Source: Gammaproteobacteria bacterium (GTDB taxonomy: Bacteria; Pseudomonadota; Gammaproteobacteria; Steroidobacterales; Steroidobacteraceae). From it: a DNA stretch of 6,344 bases. The position numbers and the translations under genes are program-made. The stretch lies in assembly GCA_025350345.1 (NCBI GenBank), contig JANXYA010000230.1:1-6344 (forward strand), written 5' to 3'. Below, in pieces: positions 1-5,892 of the stretch. A model generated the notes under the pieces. That model worked only from the letters and a program-made list of their open reading frames with translations, was not told where the DNA came from and made no database searches. Every line of letters starts with the position of its first letter. Positions within the stretch are counted from its first letter, which is position 1.

Positions 1-644
1 CGCACGGCGGTCACCTGGGACGTGAACTCCTTGACGGCGCGGAAATGGTCCAGGTAGCGCTTGGGGTAGTCGTATCCAGGCGCACGGACGTGATAAAAGT
101 CGAGCGGATCTGGTGCGCCAAACTCTATGGTGGTGTATCCCAGCATGGGGACCGGAAGAAATGCGAGGCTTCCCGGACGCAGCACACGCCGGATCTCGGA
201 TATCGCCTTTCGATCATCCTGGATGTGTTCCAGCACATGCGAGGCGTAGACGACGTCGTAGGTGGCGTCGGCAAAGGGAAGGTCCTGGATGTCGACTTTG
301 TGATCTACCCCGCGCATCGTTAAATCCGCGGTTTCGTAGCGCGCGAACATCCGGCTGAATTTTCTCCGGAAGAACTCCTCCGGGGCGAAATGGAGCATTG
401 ACAATTGGGACGGCGAGCGCCGCTCGAATACCGCGCTTGTCGTAAGTGCCTGCAGGCGGTGGCGCTCAAGCGCCCCGCAGCGCGGACACTCCGCGTGCTT
501 TCGCGGACCCGAAGGGTCGTTCGCGTCCACGAACGGGCCTTTATATAGACATGCCGGGCACACGAATCTCTCGGTATTTGTATTCGTGAGCCGCGCCCTG
601 ACAAATTTCAGGTTGCGCTTCAGTAGCCTGAGCTGGTTGATCAC
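1..644 (-). CDS. Zinc-ribbon class I SAM-dependent methyltransferase (3' end cut by window start)
   Basis: This is a probable class I SAM-dependent methyltransferase of the Methyltransf_11 type; the substrate is unknown. The minus frame is open from the stop complement at 795-797 to the window edge. I chose GTG at 644 because it is the only plausible start before the first Cys pair, although its ribosome binding site is weak. That gives 214 visible residues. CPAC (29-32) and CPRC (53-56) form a likely zinc ribbon, followed by an ERHR segment. LHFAPEEF (84-91) replaces the usual glycine-rich SAM loop, as I recall for this subfamily. D107 is the likely SAM-ribose acid. YDVVYASHVLEH (129-140) and VLRPGS (154-159) are typical post-motif elements. 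The C-terminus lies outside the window. Relatives often sit in polysaccharide clusters, which fits this locus. Codons such as TTA, CTA and ATA and a lower GC content (about 52-58% in sampled lines between 181 and 660) set it apart from its neighbours. The family call is fairly sure; the start is moderately sure. Confidence 0.82.
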   Translation of the reverse strand, partial: MINQLRLLKRNLKFVRARLTNTNTERFVCPACLYKGPFVDANDPSGPRKHAECPRCGALERHRLQALTTSAVFERRSPSQLSMLHFAPEEFFRRKFSRMFARYETADLTMRGVDHKVDIQDLPFADATYDVVYASHVLEHIQDDRKAISEIRRVLRPGSLAFLPVPMLGYTTIEFGAPDPLDFYHVRAPGYDYPKRYLDHFRAVKEFTSQVTAV

Positions 645-855
645 GGTATTGGCCCCGGGGTGCGCCTGACGGATGGGTGCAGGTTGCGCCGGGCCGCCGA
701 CCTTGTCGGTACGGTGCCGTACTAACGCAACTCGGGATTTCCTGATCCAGGTTGGTGTTCCCCGGAATGGCGGGTCAACCTCACCAAGGCATTGTCAGCT
801 ACCGCAGCGACGCCGCAAGAGGCCAGGCACTGATACCCGACCCTCGGGCTTCGCT
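645..855. other. Intergenic gap between the nuclease and methyltransferase genes
   Basis: This 211-base stretch holds no gene I can support. The methyltransferase frame stays open up to 794, but that extension has no start codon I accept and reads as proline- and arginine-rich filler. Two dyads are visible: a 14-base palindrome at 709-722, and a short one at 836-848 just after the nuclease stop. There is no T-rich tract after either in the direction of transcription. I found no convincing -35/-10 pair; a TTGACC on the minus strand near 773-778 has no matching -10 box 16-18 bases on. This is the largest gap in the window, so it is the likeliest place for a separate promoter for the methyltransferase. 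Confidence 0.6.
709..722. repeat. 14-base interrupted palindrome, possible operator
   Basis: The arms GTACGG (709-714) and CCGTAC (717-722) are perfect inverted repeats separated by two bases (TG). A two-base loop is too short for a stable RNA hairpin, so a DNA site for a dimeric regulator is the more natural reading. It lies 65 bases upstream of the methyltransferase start at 644. No regulator gene is present in the window. A chance match in GC-rich DNA is possible. Confidence 0.35.
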
Positions 856-1434
856 TCATCGATGCGCCTTTTCAGCAGCCTCCATGCAGTGCGCGACGCT
901 CTCGTCACTGTAATCGGTGAAATGCCGATGCAGGAGCCGGCGCCGGTACTCCCAGGGCGCGATACGATCGCGCGGAGCAAGCGCCCACAATCCCACCTTC
1001 CTTTCCCGCGCGTCGGCCTCAAGTTCACACAGTTCCGTATCGCTGGCGCTCAGGTGCCGGCGGTCAGCCCAGGCGTTGCCGTCGCGCACCATCGCCGCAC
1101 CTACTTCCTCCTCTCCCACGAAAATGATCGTCGTGCGCCGATTCCGGTCATCGACCCCGAGCGGCTCCAGATCGACATCCTGGTTCAGCACCATCTGCGC
1201 CAGAGCTGCGGTGGCTTCCTTGCACCAGGGCTGGCCGGGCTCGGGTGCATCGATGCCACGCAGGTGCACCGGGATGCGCCGCTTGCCCAGCTGCACTTCG
1301 ATCGTGTCACCGTCGATGACGCGGGTCACGGTGCCCGCGAGCATCTGGTGATCCGTGGACGGCGGTGCCGCGTCGGCCATCATCGGCACCAGGCTCAGTA
1401 CCAGCAGGATCGGGCAGCAAGCAAGGCGATTCAT
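856..1434 (-). CDS. Secreted staphylococcal-nuclease-like (thermonuclease family) protein
   Basis: This is a 192-residue predicted exported nuclease of the SNase/thermonuclease fold, expected to cleave DNA and possibly RNA at phosphodiester bonds using calcium. Residues 1-22 form a signal peptide: a basic start, a hydrophobic core (8-20) and an Ala-Asp-Ala cleavage site. The mature domain shows VIDGDTIEV (39-47) with the acidic metal ligands, then LRGIDAPEPGQPW (58-70) with the catalytic-type Arg59, Asp62 and Glu65. DRNRRT (96-101) supplies a candidate second catalytic Arg. The family ending is also present: DARERKVGLWA (141-151) followed by APWEYRRR (159-166). About 25 residues after this are not recognised and include Cys183. 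The ATG start is supported by a GGAG box 10 bases upstream. It begins 18 bases after the aminotransferase stop, so co-transcription is likely. The active residues look intact. The fold is sure; the target is unknown. Confidence 0.93.
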   Translation of the reverse strand: MNRLACCPILLVLSLVPMMADAAPPSTDHQMLAGTVTRVIDGDTIEVQLGKRRIPVHLRGIDAPEPGQPWCKEATAALAQMVLNQDVDLEPLGVDDRNRRTTIIFVGEEEVGAAMVRDGNAWADRRHLSASDTELCELEADARERKVGLWALAPRDRIAPWEYRRRLLHRHFTDYSDESVAHCMEAAEKAHR

Positions 1435-1444
1435 GGCAGCTGCA

Positions 1445-1448
1445 CTCC
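1445..1448 (-). promoter_or_regulatory. Ribosome binding site for the nuclease gene
   Basis: The minus strand reads GGAG here, ending 10 bases before the ATG at 1434-1432. It lies inside the 18-base gap after the aminotransferase stop and supports the chosen start, which also gives a well-formed signal peptide. Confidence 0.6.
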
Positions 1449-1452
1449 GCGC

Positions 1453-2553
1453 TCAGCTCGTGGCGCGCGCGAGGGCCGCGACGACGGCATCCTGCTGCGA
1501 TTCCGTGAGATCGGCGCTCATCGGCAGGCTGATCACCTGACTTGCCAGTGACTCGCTCACCGGCATCGGCCTGGCATCACACAGGGGCTCATAGGCCGGC
1601 TGCCTGTGAAGTGGCCGCGGATAGTGCACCGCCGTCGGTATGCCGGCGCGCTTGAGCTTATCCTGCACGGCGTCGCGATTCTCGACCAGCACCGTATATT
1701 GGGCCCAGACGCAGCTGCGGCCGGGCCGCACCGCCAGCAGGCCGACCCGGGCGCCACTGGCGCGGATGGCCTCCCCGTAGCGGTTGCCCAGCTCGATCCG
1801 TCGCGCAATCTCCCAATCAAAGCGCGTCAGCTTCCCCAGCAGGACTGCGCACTGGAGCGTATCCATTCGCCCACCGACGCCGATGCGCGTGTGCAGATAG
1901 CGCGCACTCTGTCCGTGGACGCGAATCTCGCTGCAGGCCTGCGCGAGCGTTGCGTCGTCGGTGAAGATCGCGCCGCCGTCGCCGTAGCAGCCGAGCGGCT
2001 TGCTCGGAAAGAAACTGGTGCAACCCATGGCCGAGAGCGCGCCGCTGCGCCGGCCGTGGTAGCTGGCGCCAAAACTCTGGGCAGCGTCCTCGATGACCGC
2101 GATCGGTCCACGGCGGGCAGCGATCGCGCTGATCTCATCCATGTCGGCCGGTTGGCCATACAGACCGACCGGCATGATCGCCTTGGTGCGCTCGCTGATC
2201 GCCGCATCGAGCAAGGTGGCGTCCAGGTTGGCGGTGTCGGGCTCCACGTCGACGAACACCGGGCGGGCGCCCACCAGCACGATGACTTCGGCGGTGGCCA
2301 CGAAGCTGAAGGGCGTGGTGATCACCTCATCGCCAGGCCCGATGCCGTGTGCCATCAGGGCGATGAGCAGGGCCTCAGTCCCGCTCGCGACGGTCACGCA
2401 GTGCCGGCTGTTGGCGTACGCAGCCAGCCGCTGCTCCAGATCGCGTACCTCGGGACCGAGGATGTACTGGCCGTGCTCGAGCACGGCCTGGATGCGCGAA
2501 TTGATCTCGCTGCGCATGGCCCGGTACTGCGACTTGAGATCGATGAATTCCAC
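1453..2553 (-). CDS. DegT/DnrJ/EryC1/StrS family sugar-nucleotide aminotransferase, WbpE-like
   Basis: This is a 366-residue PLP-dependent aminotransferase that should move an amino group, usually from glutamate, onto a keto-sugar nucleotide. From memory, the sequence resembles Pseudomonas WbpE along its whole length. WbpE makes UDP-2-acetamido-3-amino-glucuronate from the 3-keto compound. Visible landmarks are the start EFIDLKSQY (2-10), HGQYILGPEV (27-36), the phosphate-binding SGTEA (57-61), IEDAAQSFGA (154-163) with the ring-contacting Asp156 and Gln159, and SFFPSKPLGCYGDGG (180-194) with the Schiff-base Lys185. HYPRPLHRQPAY (316-327) is the usual C-terminal substrate loop. The start is GTG, fixed by a GAGGGA box seven bases upstream. 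It lies 36 bases after the transporter stop and 18 before the nuclease start. The partner dehydrogenase, acetyltransferase and epimerase of a WbpE pathway are not in the window, so the exact sugar is open. The family is certain; the WbpE reaction is probable. Confidence 0.95.
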   Translation of the reverse strand: MEFIDLKSQYRAMRSEINSRIQAVLEHGQYILGPEVRDLEQRLAAYANSRHCVTVASGTEALLIALMAHGIGPGDEVITTPFSFVATAEVIVLVGARPVFVDVEPDTANLDATLLDAAISERTKAIMPVGLYGQPADMDEISAIAARRGPIAVIEDAAQSFGASYHGRRSGALSAMGCTSFFPSKPLGCYGDGGAIFTDDATLAQACSEIRVHGQSARYLHTRIGVGGRMDTLQCAVLLGKLTRFDWEIARRIELGNRYGEAIRASGARVGLLAVRPGRSCVWAQYTVLVENRDAVQDKLKRAGIPTAVHYPRPLHRQPAYEPLCDARPMPVSESLASQVISLPMSADLTESQQDAVVAALARATS

Positions 2554-2560
2554 GGCTAGG

Positions 2561-2566
2561 TCCCTC
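2561..2566 (-). promoter_or_regulatory. Ribosome binding site fixing the GTG start of the aminotransferase
   Basis: The minus strand reads GAGGGA, followed by seven bases and then the GTG at 2553-2551. This strong, well-spaced site decides for the GTG start, which is also where family members begin (E-F-I-D-L-K). Confidence 0.7.
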
Positions 2567-2589
2567 GATACATCACGGCGTTCACGGCC

Positions 2590-3882
2590 TCAGTCCTGCA
2601 GCGCACCGGCGCGGGTCTCCAGGATCAGCGGCGCCAGCAACAGGCCCGCAAGCGGCACGAAGCCAACGTAAAAGATCGTCTGCATCGCCGTGCCGCTCTG
2701 GGCCGCGGCGACGACCACGAAGGGTCCCACCGAGGCCACCACGCGGCCAATGTTGTAGCAGAAGCCCGCTCCGGTTGCCCGCAATCGCGTCGGGAACAGT
2801 TCCGGCAGGTAGAAGGGGAAGGCCCCGAAGACGCCGAACACGGACATGCCGACGGCGAAGAACATGTACAGGCGCGCATGGGCGGGCATGTCCAGCCCGA
2901 ACGTGGCCAGGATCGCGGCCGCCGAGGCGGCAAAATACAGGGCGAACATGGGCCGGCGGCCGAGATAATTTGCCAGTGGGATGGTGAGCAGCGTGCCGAT
3001 CAGGCCGCCCAGGTTGAAGGCCATCGTCGCGGTGAGCTTCCAATTCTCGATCAGGCCCTGGGTGCCATGCGGGTCGAGACCGCGTAACCCCGCCTCCGTG
3101 CGCGCCAGCTCCGTGGCAACGATCGGGATGAAGGCACTGCAGCTCCACCACGCGATGAGGGCGAAGACTGCGATAAAGGTGCCCACCAGCGTCCGGCGCA
3201 GGAGTTCCGGGCCGAAAATCTCCCGCAGCCTGGTCCGGCTCCTCGCCCGCGCCTTCTGCCAGCGTTCCGGCTCATGCACGTACAGGCGCACGAAGAAGGC
3301 GACTGCCGCTGGCAGCAGGCCAAACAGGAACACGTAGCGCCAGGACTGCTCGGTATTGCCCGCGAACCAGACGCCCGCCACCTGGTAGTTGATCAGGGTC
3401 GCGAGGAACAGGCCAAACGGCGCGGCCGTGTACAGCAGCGCACCGGCCTCGACGCGGCGATGCTCGGGCATCACCTCGGCCACCATGCTGGCTCCCGCCG
3501 CCCACTCACCACCGATCCCCAGGCTCGCCACCAGCCGGAAGGCAATCAGCATCCACAGGTTGGTGGCCGCCGCGCAGGCCGCGGTGCCGATCGCGTACAT
3601 GAGCATGGTCAGCAGCAGCGTGCGCAGGCGCCCCACGCGGTCGCAGATCAGTCCGAACAGCACCCCGCCCGCCGCCCAGCCCAGCAGCAGGAGCGAGGTG
3701 AGCACACCGGTCCAGAAGCGGGTCGCTGCGATCGCTGCGGGCGAGCCCACCGGCAGGTGCAGGAGCGTGGGGATGCAATTGGGGGCGACGTAGTTGAACA
3801 GCAGCCCGTCGAAAACGTCGAATCCCCAGCCCAGCCAGGCTGCGAACAAGACCAGCCATTGGTAACGCGCAATCCCCCACAT
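2590..3882 (-). CDS. Major facilitator superfamily transporter (sialate / aromatic acid:H+ symporter-like)
   Basis: This is a 430-residue inner-membrane carrier with about 12 hydrophobic segments, probably coupled to protons; the substrate is unknown. The first helix carries GWGFDVFDGLLF (18-29), whose paired Asp residues are typical of NanT- and AAHS-like symporters of organic acids. Motif A, GLICDRVGR (77-85), lies between helices 2 and 3 and has a weaker partner, LANYLGRRP (303-311), in the second half. GIGGEWAAG (122-130) and PELFPTRLRATG (360-371) are further family signatures. A soluble stretch of about 25 residues (260-284) separates helices 7 and 8. The ATG at 3882 is the only start available: an in-frame stop lies at 3897-3895. 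It has no Shine-Dalgarno site and sits in the loop of a GC stem. An 82-base gap separates it from the nitroreductase, so it may be on the same transcript or have its own promoter; none is obvious. A link to glycan synthesis is not shown. Confidence 0.9.
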   Translation of the reverse strand: MWGIARYQWLVLFAAWLGWGFDVFDGLLFNYVAPNCIPTLLHLPVGSPAAIAATRFWTGVLTSLLLLGWAAGGVLFGLICDRVGRLRTLLLTMLMYAIGTAACAAATNLWMLIAFRLVASLGIGGEWAAGASMVAEVMPEHRRVEAGALLYTAAPFGLFLATLINYQVAGVWFAGNTEQSWRYVFLFGLLPAAVAFFVRLYVHEPERWQKARARSRTRLREIFGPELLRRTLVGTFIAVFALIAWWSCSAFIPIVATELARTEAGLRGLDPHGTQGLIENWKLTATMAFNLGGLIGTLLTIPLANYLGRRPMFALYFAASAAAILATFGLDMPAHARLYMFFAVGMSVFGVFGAFPFYLPELFPTRLRATGAGFCYNIGRVVASVGPFVVVAAAQSGTAMQTIFYVGFVPLAGLLLAPLILETRAGALQD

Positions 3883-3889
3883 ACGGGGG
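3874..3889 (-). promoter_or_regulatory. GC hairpin holding the transporter start codon in its loop
   Basis: On the minus strand five C residues (a run of six) pair with five G residues across a six-base loop, GTATGT, which contains the ATG start of the transporter. No purine-rich ribosome binding site precedes it. The stem is short but all G:C, so it could hinder or shape initiation. The structure is seen directly; a regulatory role is inferred. Confidence 0.35.
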
Positions 3890-3964
3890 GCAGCCTACTG
3901 GAGCGCGTACCCCTCGTCGAGCAATCGCGGGCCGGGCGCCGGGCGTCCTTAGGCTGATCCTTGG

Positions 3965-4540
3965 CTAGTCGGTGCCGGACCACTCGCTGACAAACGCGGC
4001 GCTCGCCGGGCGGGCGGGCGCCGTGGGCGTCACCACACCCACCGTGCCCACGTACACGAATCCCACCAGTCGCTCGCCGGCTTCGCACCCCAGCGCCGTG
4101 GCCACGGCCGGGTCGTAGACGCTCGGACCTGTGAGCAGGATGGCGCCAAATCCCTGCGCGTGCAGGGCATTGAGCAGGTTCATGACGCTGGCAGCCGTGG
4201 CGAGCAGCTGCTCGATGTCCGGCACCTTGGGATTGTCGCGAATCCGGGCGCTGACCGCGATCACTAGCGGAACCTGCTGCGGGCGGCTGCGCATTTTCTC
4301 GAGCTGCGCCGCCGGCGTCGCCGGATCACGCGCGCGTGCGCACGCCACCAGCATTTCAGCGAAGCGCGCCCGCGCCGCCCCGCGCATCAGCCGGAAGCGC
4401 CAGGGCTGCATGCGGCCGTGGTCGGGCGCGCGCATGGCCGCCTCGAAAGCGGCGTTGAGTTGCGCCTCGTTGGGGCCCGGGCCCGTCAGACACTGCGCGG
4501 GAATCGAGCGCCGGCTCAGCAGCGTATCGAGCGTGTTCAT
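3965..4540 (-). CDS. Nitroreductase family flavoprotein, YdjA-like
   Basis: This is a 191-residue cytoplasmic FMN-dependent oxidoreductase expected to use NAD(P)H; the natural substrate is unknown. It resembles E. coli YdjA along its length: an N-terminal SRRSIPAQ (9-16) with the FMN-phosphate-binding arginines, RAPDHGRMQPWRF (37-49), NPKVPDIEQ (103-111), QGFGAILLTG (129-138) at the flavin site and VGFVYVGT (159-166) near the end. Length is normal for the short YdjA branch, which works as a dimer. The ATG overlaps the manB stop by four bases (ATGA), and only a weak GCAGG lies just upstream. Translation is therefore probably coupled to manB. An intact flavin-site set argues for a working enzyme. 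No role in GDP-mannose synthesis is known to me for this family, so its place here is unexplained. The family is sure; the function is not. Confidence 0.92.
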   Translation of the reverse strand: MNTLDTLLSRRSIPAQCLTGPGPNEAQLNAAFEAAMRAPDHGRMQPWRFRLMRGAARARFAEMLVACARARDPATPAAQLEKMRSRPQQVPLVIAVSARIRDNPKVPDIEQLLATAASVMNLLNALHAQGFGAILLTGPSVYDPAVATALGCEAGERLVGFVYVGTVGVVTPTAPARPASAAFVSEWSGTD

Positions 4541-5892
4541 GCCTGCGCCATCAGTTGCAACACCTCGTCCGTCCGCTCACGCATCAGCGCCTCGCTGCCG
4601 CGCGCCTCGACGTTCAGTCGCACCAGCGGCTCGGTGTTGGAGCCATGCAAGTTCAGGCGCCACTGCGCGAATTCCATCGACAGGCCGTCGGTGAAATCAA
4701 TGCCCAGGGCGGCCGCGGCGTAGTGCTCCCGCACTCTCCTCGTCACCGCCTGCACGTCGGCGATTTCGCGGTTGATCTCCCCGCTGGCCGGAAACAGGCG
4801 CTGGCGCTCGCCCACCAGCTCGCTTAAAGTTTTGCCCGTCTCGCACATCACCGCGAGCACCAGCAGCCAGGGAATCATGCCGCTGTCGCAATAGGCGAAG
4901 TCGCGGAAATAATGATGCGCGCTCATCTCGCCACCGTACACGGCGTCGACCTCGCGCATGCGCTGCTTGATGAAGGCGTGCCCCGAGCGGCACATCACCG
5001 GTTCACCCCCGCATCGGCGCACGATGTCGATGGTGTTCCAGGTCAGGCGCGGATCATGCACGATGCGGCTGCCGGGATAGCGCTGCAGAAACGCTTCGGC
5101 CAGCAGGCCCACCAGGTAATAGCCCTCCACGAATCCGCCGTGCTCATCGAAGAAGAAACAGCGGTCGAAATCCCCGTCCCAGGCCAGGCCGACGTCCGCG
5201 CCGCTCGCGCGCATCGCCTGCACCGTGCTGCGGCGGTTCTGCTCGAGCATTGGATTGGGCACGCCGTTCGGAAAGGAGCTGTCCGGGGGGTAGTTGAGCC
5301 TGATGAACTCGAAGGGCAGGTGCGCTTCGAGCTGGTCGAGCACGAGCCCGGCCCCACCGTTCCCGGGGTTCACGACGACTTTCAGGCGCCGCAGGCGGGC
5401 GCCCTTCACATAGCCGAGCAGGTGCTCGAGATAGCCCTCGTTAATGTTGCGCGGCCTCACCTGGCCGGGTCGCGCCGCGTGGGGCGGCAGGCGCGCACCT
5501 TCGATCATCGCGCGCATCTGCTGCAGCCCCGTGTCCGCGCTGATTGGCCGGCTGCCTTCGCGGACGAATTTCAGGCCATTGTAATCCGGCGGATTGTGGC
5601 TGGCGGTCACCATGATGCCGCCGTCAAGCTCGCCGGAGAAGGTCGCAAAATAGACGCCTTCCGTGCCGCACAGGCCGATGTCCTCGACGTCGACTCCCGA
5701 GTCGTTCAGGCCGCGGATCAGTGCCGCCGAGAGCGTCAAGCTGGTGGCGCGGATATCGCGCCCCACGACCACCTGGCGCGGCTGGACGAATCCGGCGTAG
5801 GAGCGGCCAATCTGGTAGACCAGTTCCTCGTTCAGTTCGGTGGGGATGCGGCCACGGACATCATAGGCCTTGAAGCAGCTGAGGGCCGTCAC
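4537..5892 (-). CDS. manB: Phosphomannomutase (ManB/CpsG type)
   Basis: This enzyme interconverts mannose-6-phosphate and mannose-1-phosphate, the middle step of GDP-mannose synthesis in the cytoplasm. The 451-residue protein matches E. coli CpsG/ManB in length and motifs. It starts with SCFKAYDVRGR (5-15). The phosphoserine loop is TASHNPPDYNG (96-106) with Ser98, and the magnesium loop is DGDFD (239-243). GEMSAHHYFRD (321-331) selects the sugar, and SNTEP (418-422) binds phosphate. Some family members also accept glucose phosphates, so phosphoglucomutase activity is possible. The start is GTG at 5892: it lines up with the family N-terminus, has a GAGGG box nine bases upstream, and overlaps the manC stop by four bases (GTGA). 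The frame continues upstream to an ATG at 6111, but that part is antisense-like filler inside manC. The stop overlaps the nitroreductase start. One oddity is His416-Gly417 before SNTEP, where E. coli has Arg-Ser. Confidence 0.97.
   Translation of the reverse strand: MTALSCFKAYDVRGRIPTELNEELVYQIGRSYAGFVQPRQVVVGRDIRATSLTLSAALIRGLNDSGVDVEDIGLCGTEGVYFATFSGELDGGIMVTASHNPPDYNGLKFVREGSRPISADTGLQQMRAMIEGARLPPHAARPGQVRPRNINEGYLEHLLGYVKGARLRRLKVVVNPGNGGAGLVLDQLEAHLPFEFIRLNYPPDSSFPNGVPNPMLEQNRRSTVQAMRASGADVGLAWDGDFDRCFFFDEHGGFVEGYYLVGLLAEAFLQRYPGSRIVHDPRLTWNTIDIVRRCGGEPVMCRSGHAFIKQRMREVDAVYGGEMSAHHYFRDFAYCDSGMIPWLLVLAVMCETGKTLSELVGERQRLFPASGEINREIADVQAVTRRVREHYAAAALGIDFTDGLSMEFAQWRLNLHGSNTEPLVRLNVEARGSEALMRERTDEVLQLMAQA

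Noticed and set aside
3..6. Lipoprotein signal in the nuclease (Leu-Ala-Cys near residue 6)
   Set aside because: The Cys lies before the hydrophobic core, so it cannot act as a lipobox; an Ala-Asp-Ala cleavage site at 20-22 fits better. The coordinates given are residue positions of the nuclease gene at 856-1434.
836..848. Short dyad CCCGA-ccc-TCGGG just after the nuclease stop, as a terminator
   Set aside because: The stem is only five pairs with a three-base loop, and no T-run follows on the minus strand; it is too weak to call.
673..1551. 292-codon plus-strand open frame across the nuclease gene and the gap
   Set aside because: The opposite strand encodes a full SNase-like protein with signal peptide and ribosome binding site; this frame has no domain features.
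1606..2559. 317-codon plus-strand open frame
   Set aside because: It is fully antisense to the aminotransferase, has no recognisable domain, and is the kind of shadow frame expected in GC-rich DNA.
3931..3944. Tandem GCCGGGC repeat in the transporter/nitroreductase gap
   Set aside because: Two copies of seven bases in very GC-rich DNA are easily due to chance, and no function is suggested.
3274..3957. 227-codon plus-strand open frame
   Set aside because: It is antisense to the transporter, rich in Gln, Arg and Ala, and shows no motif.
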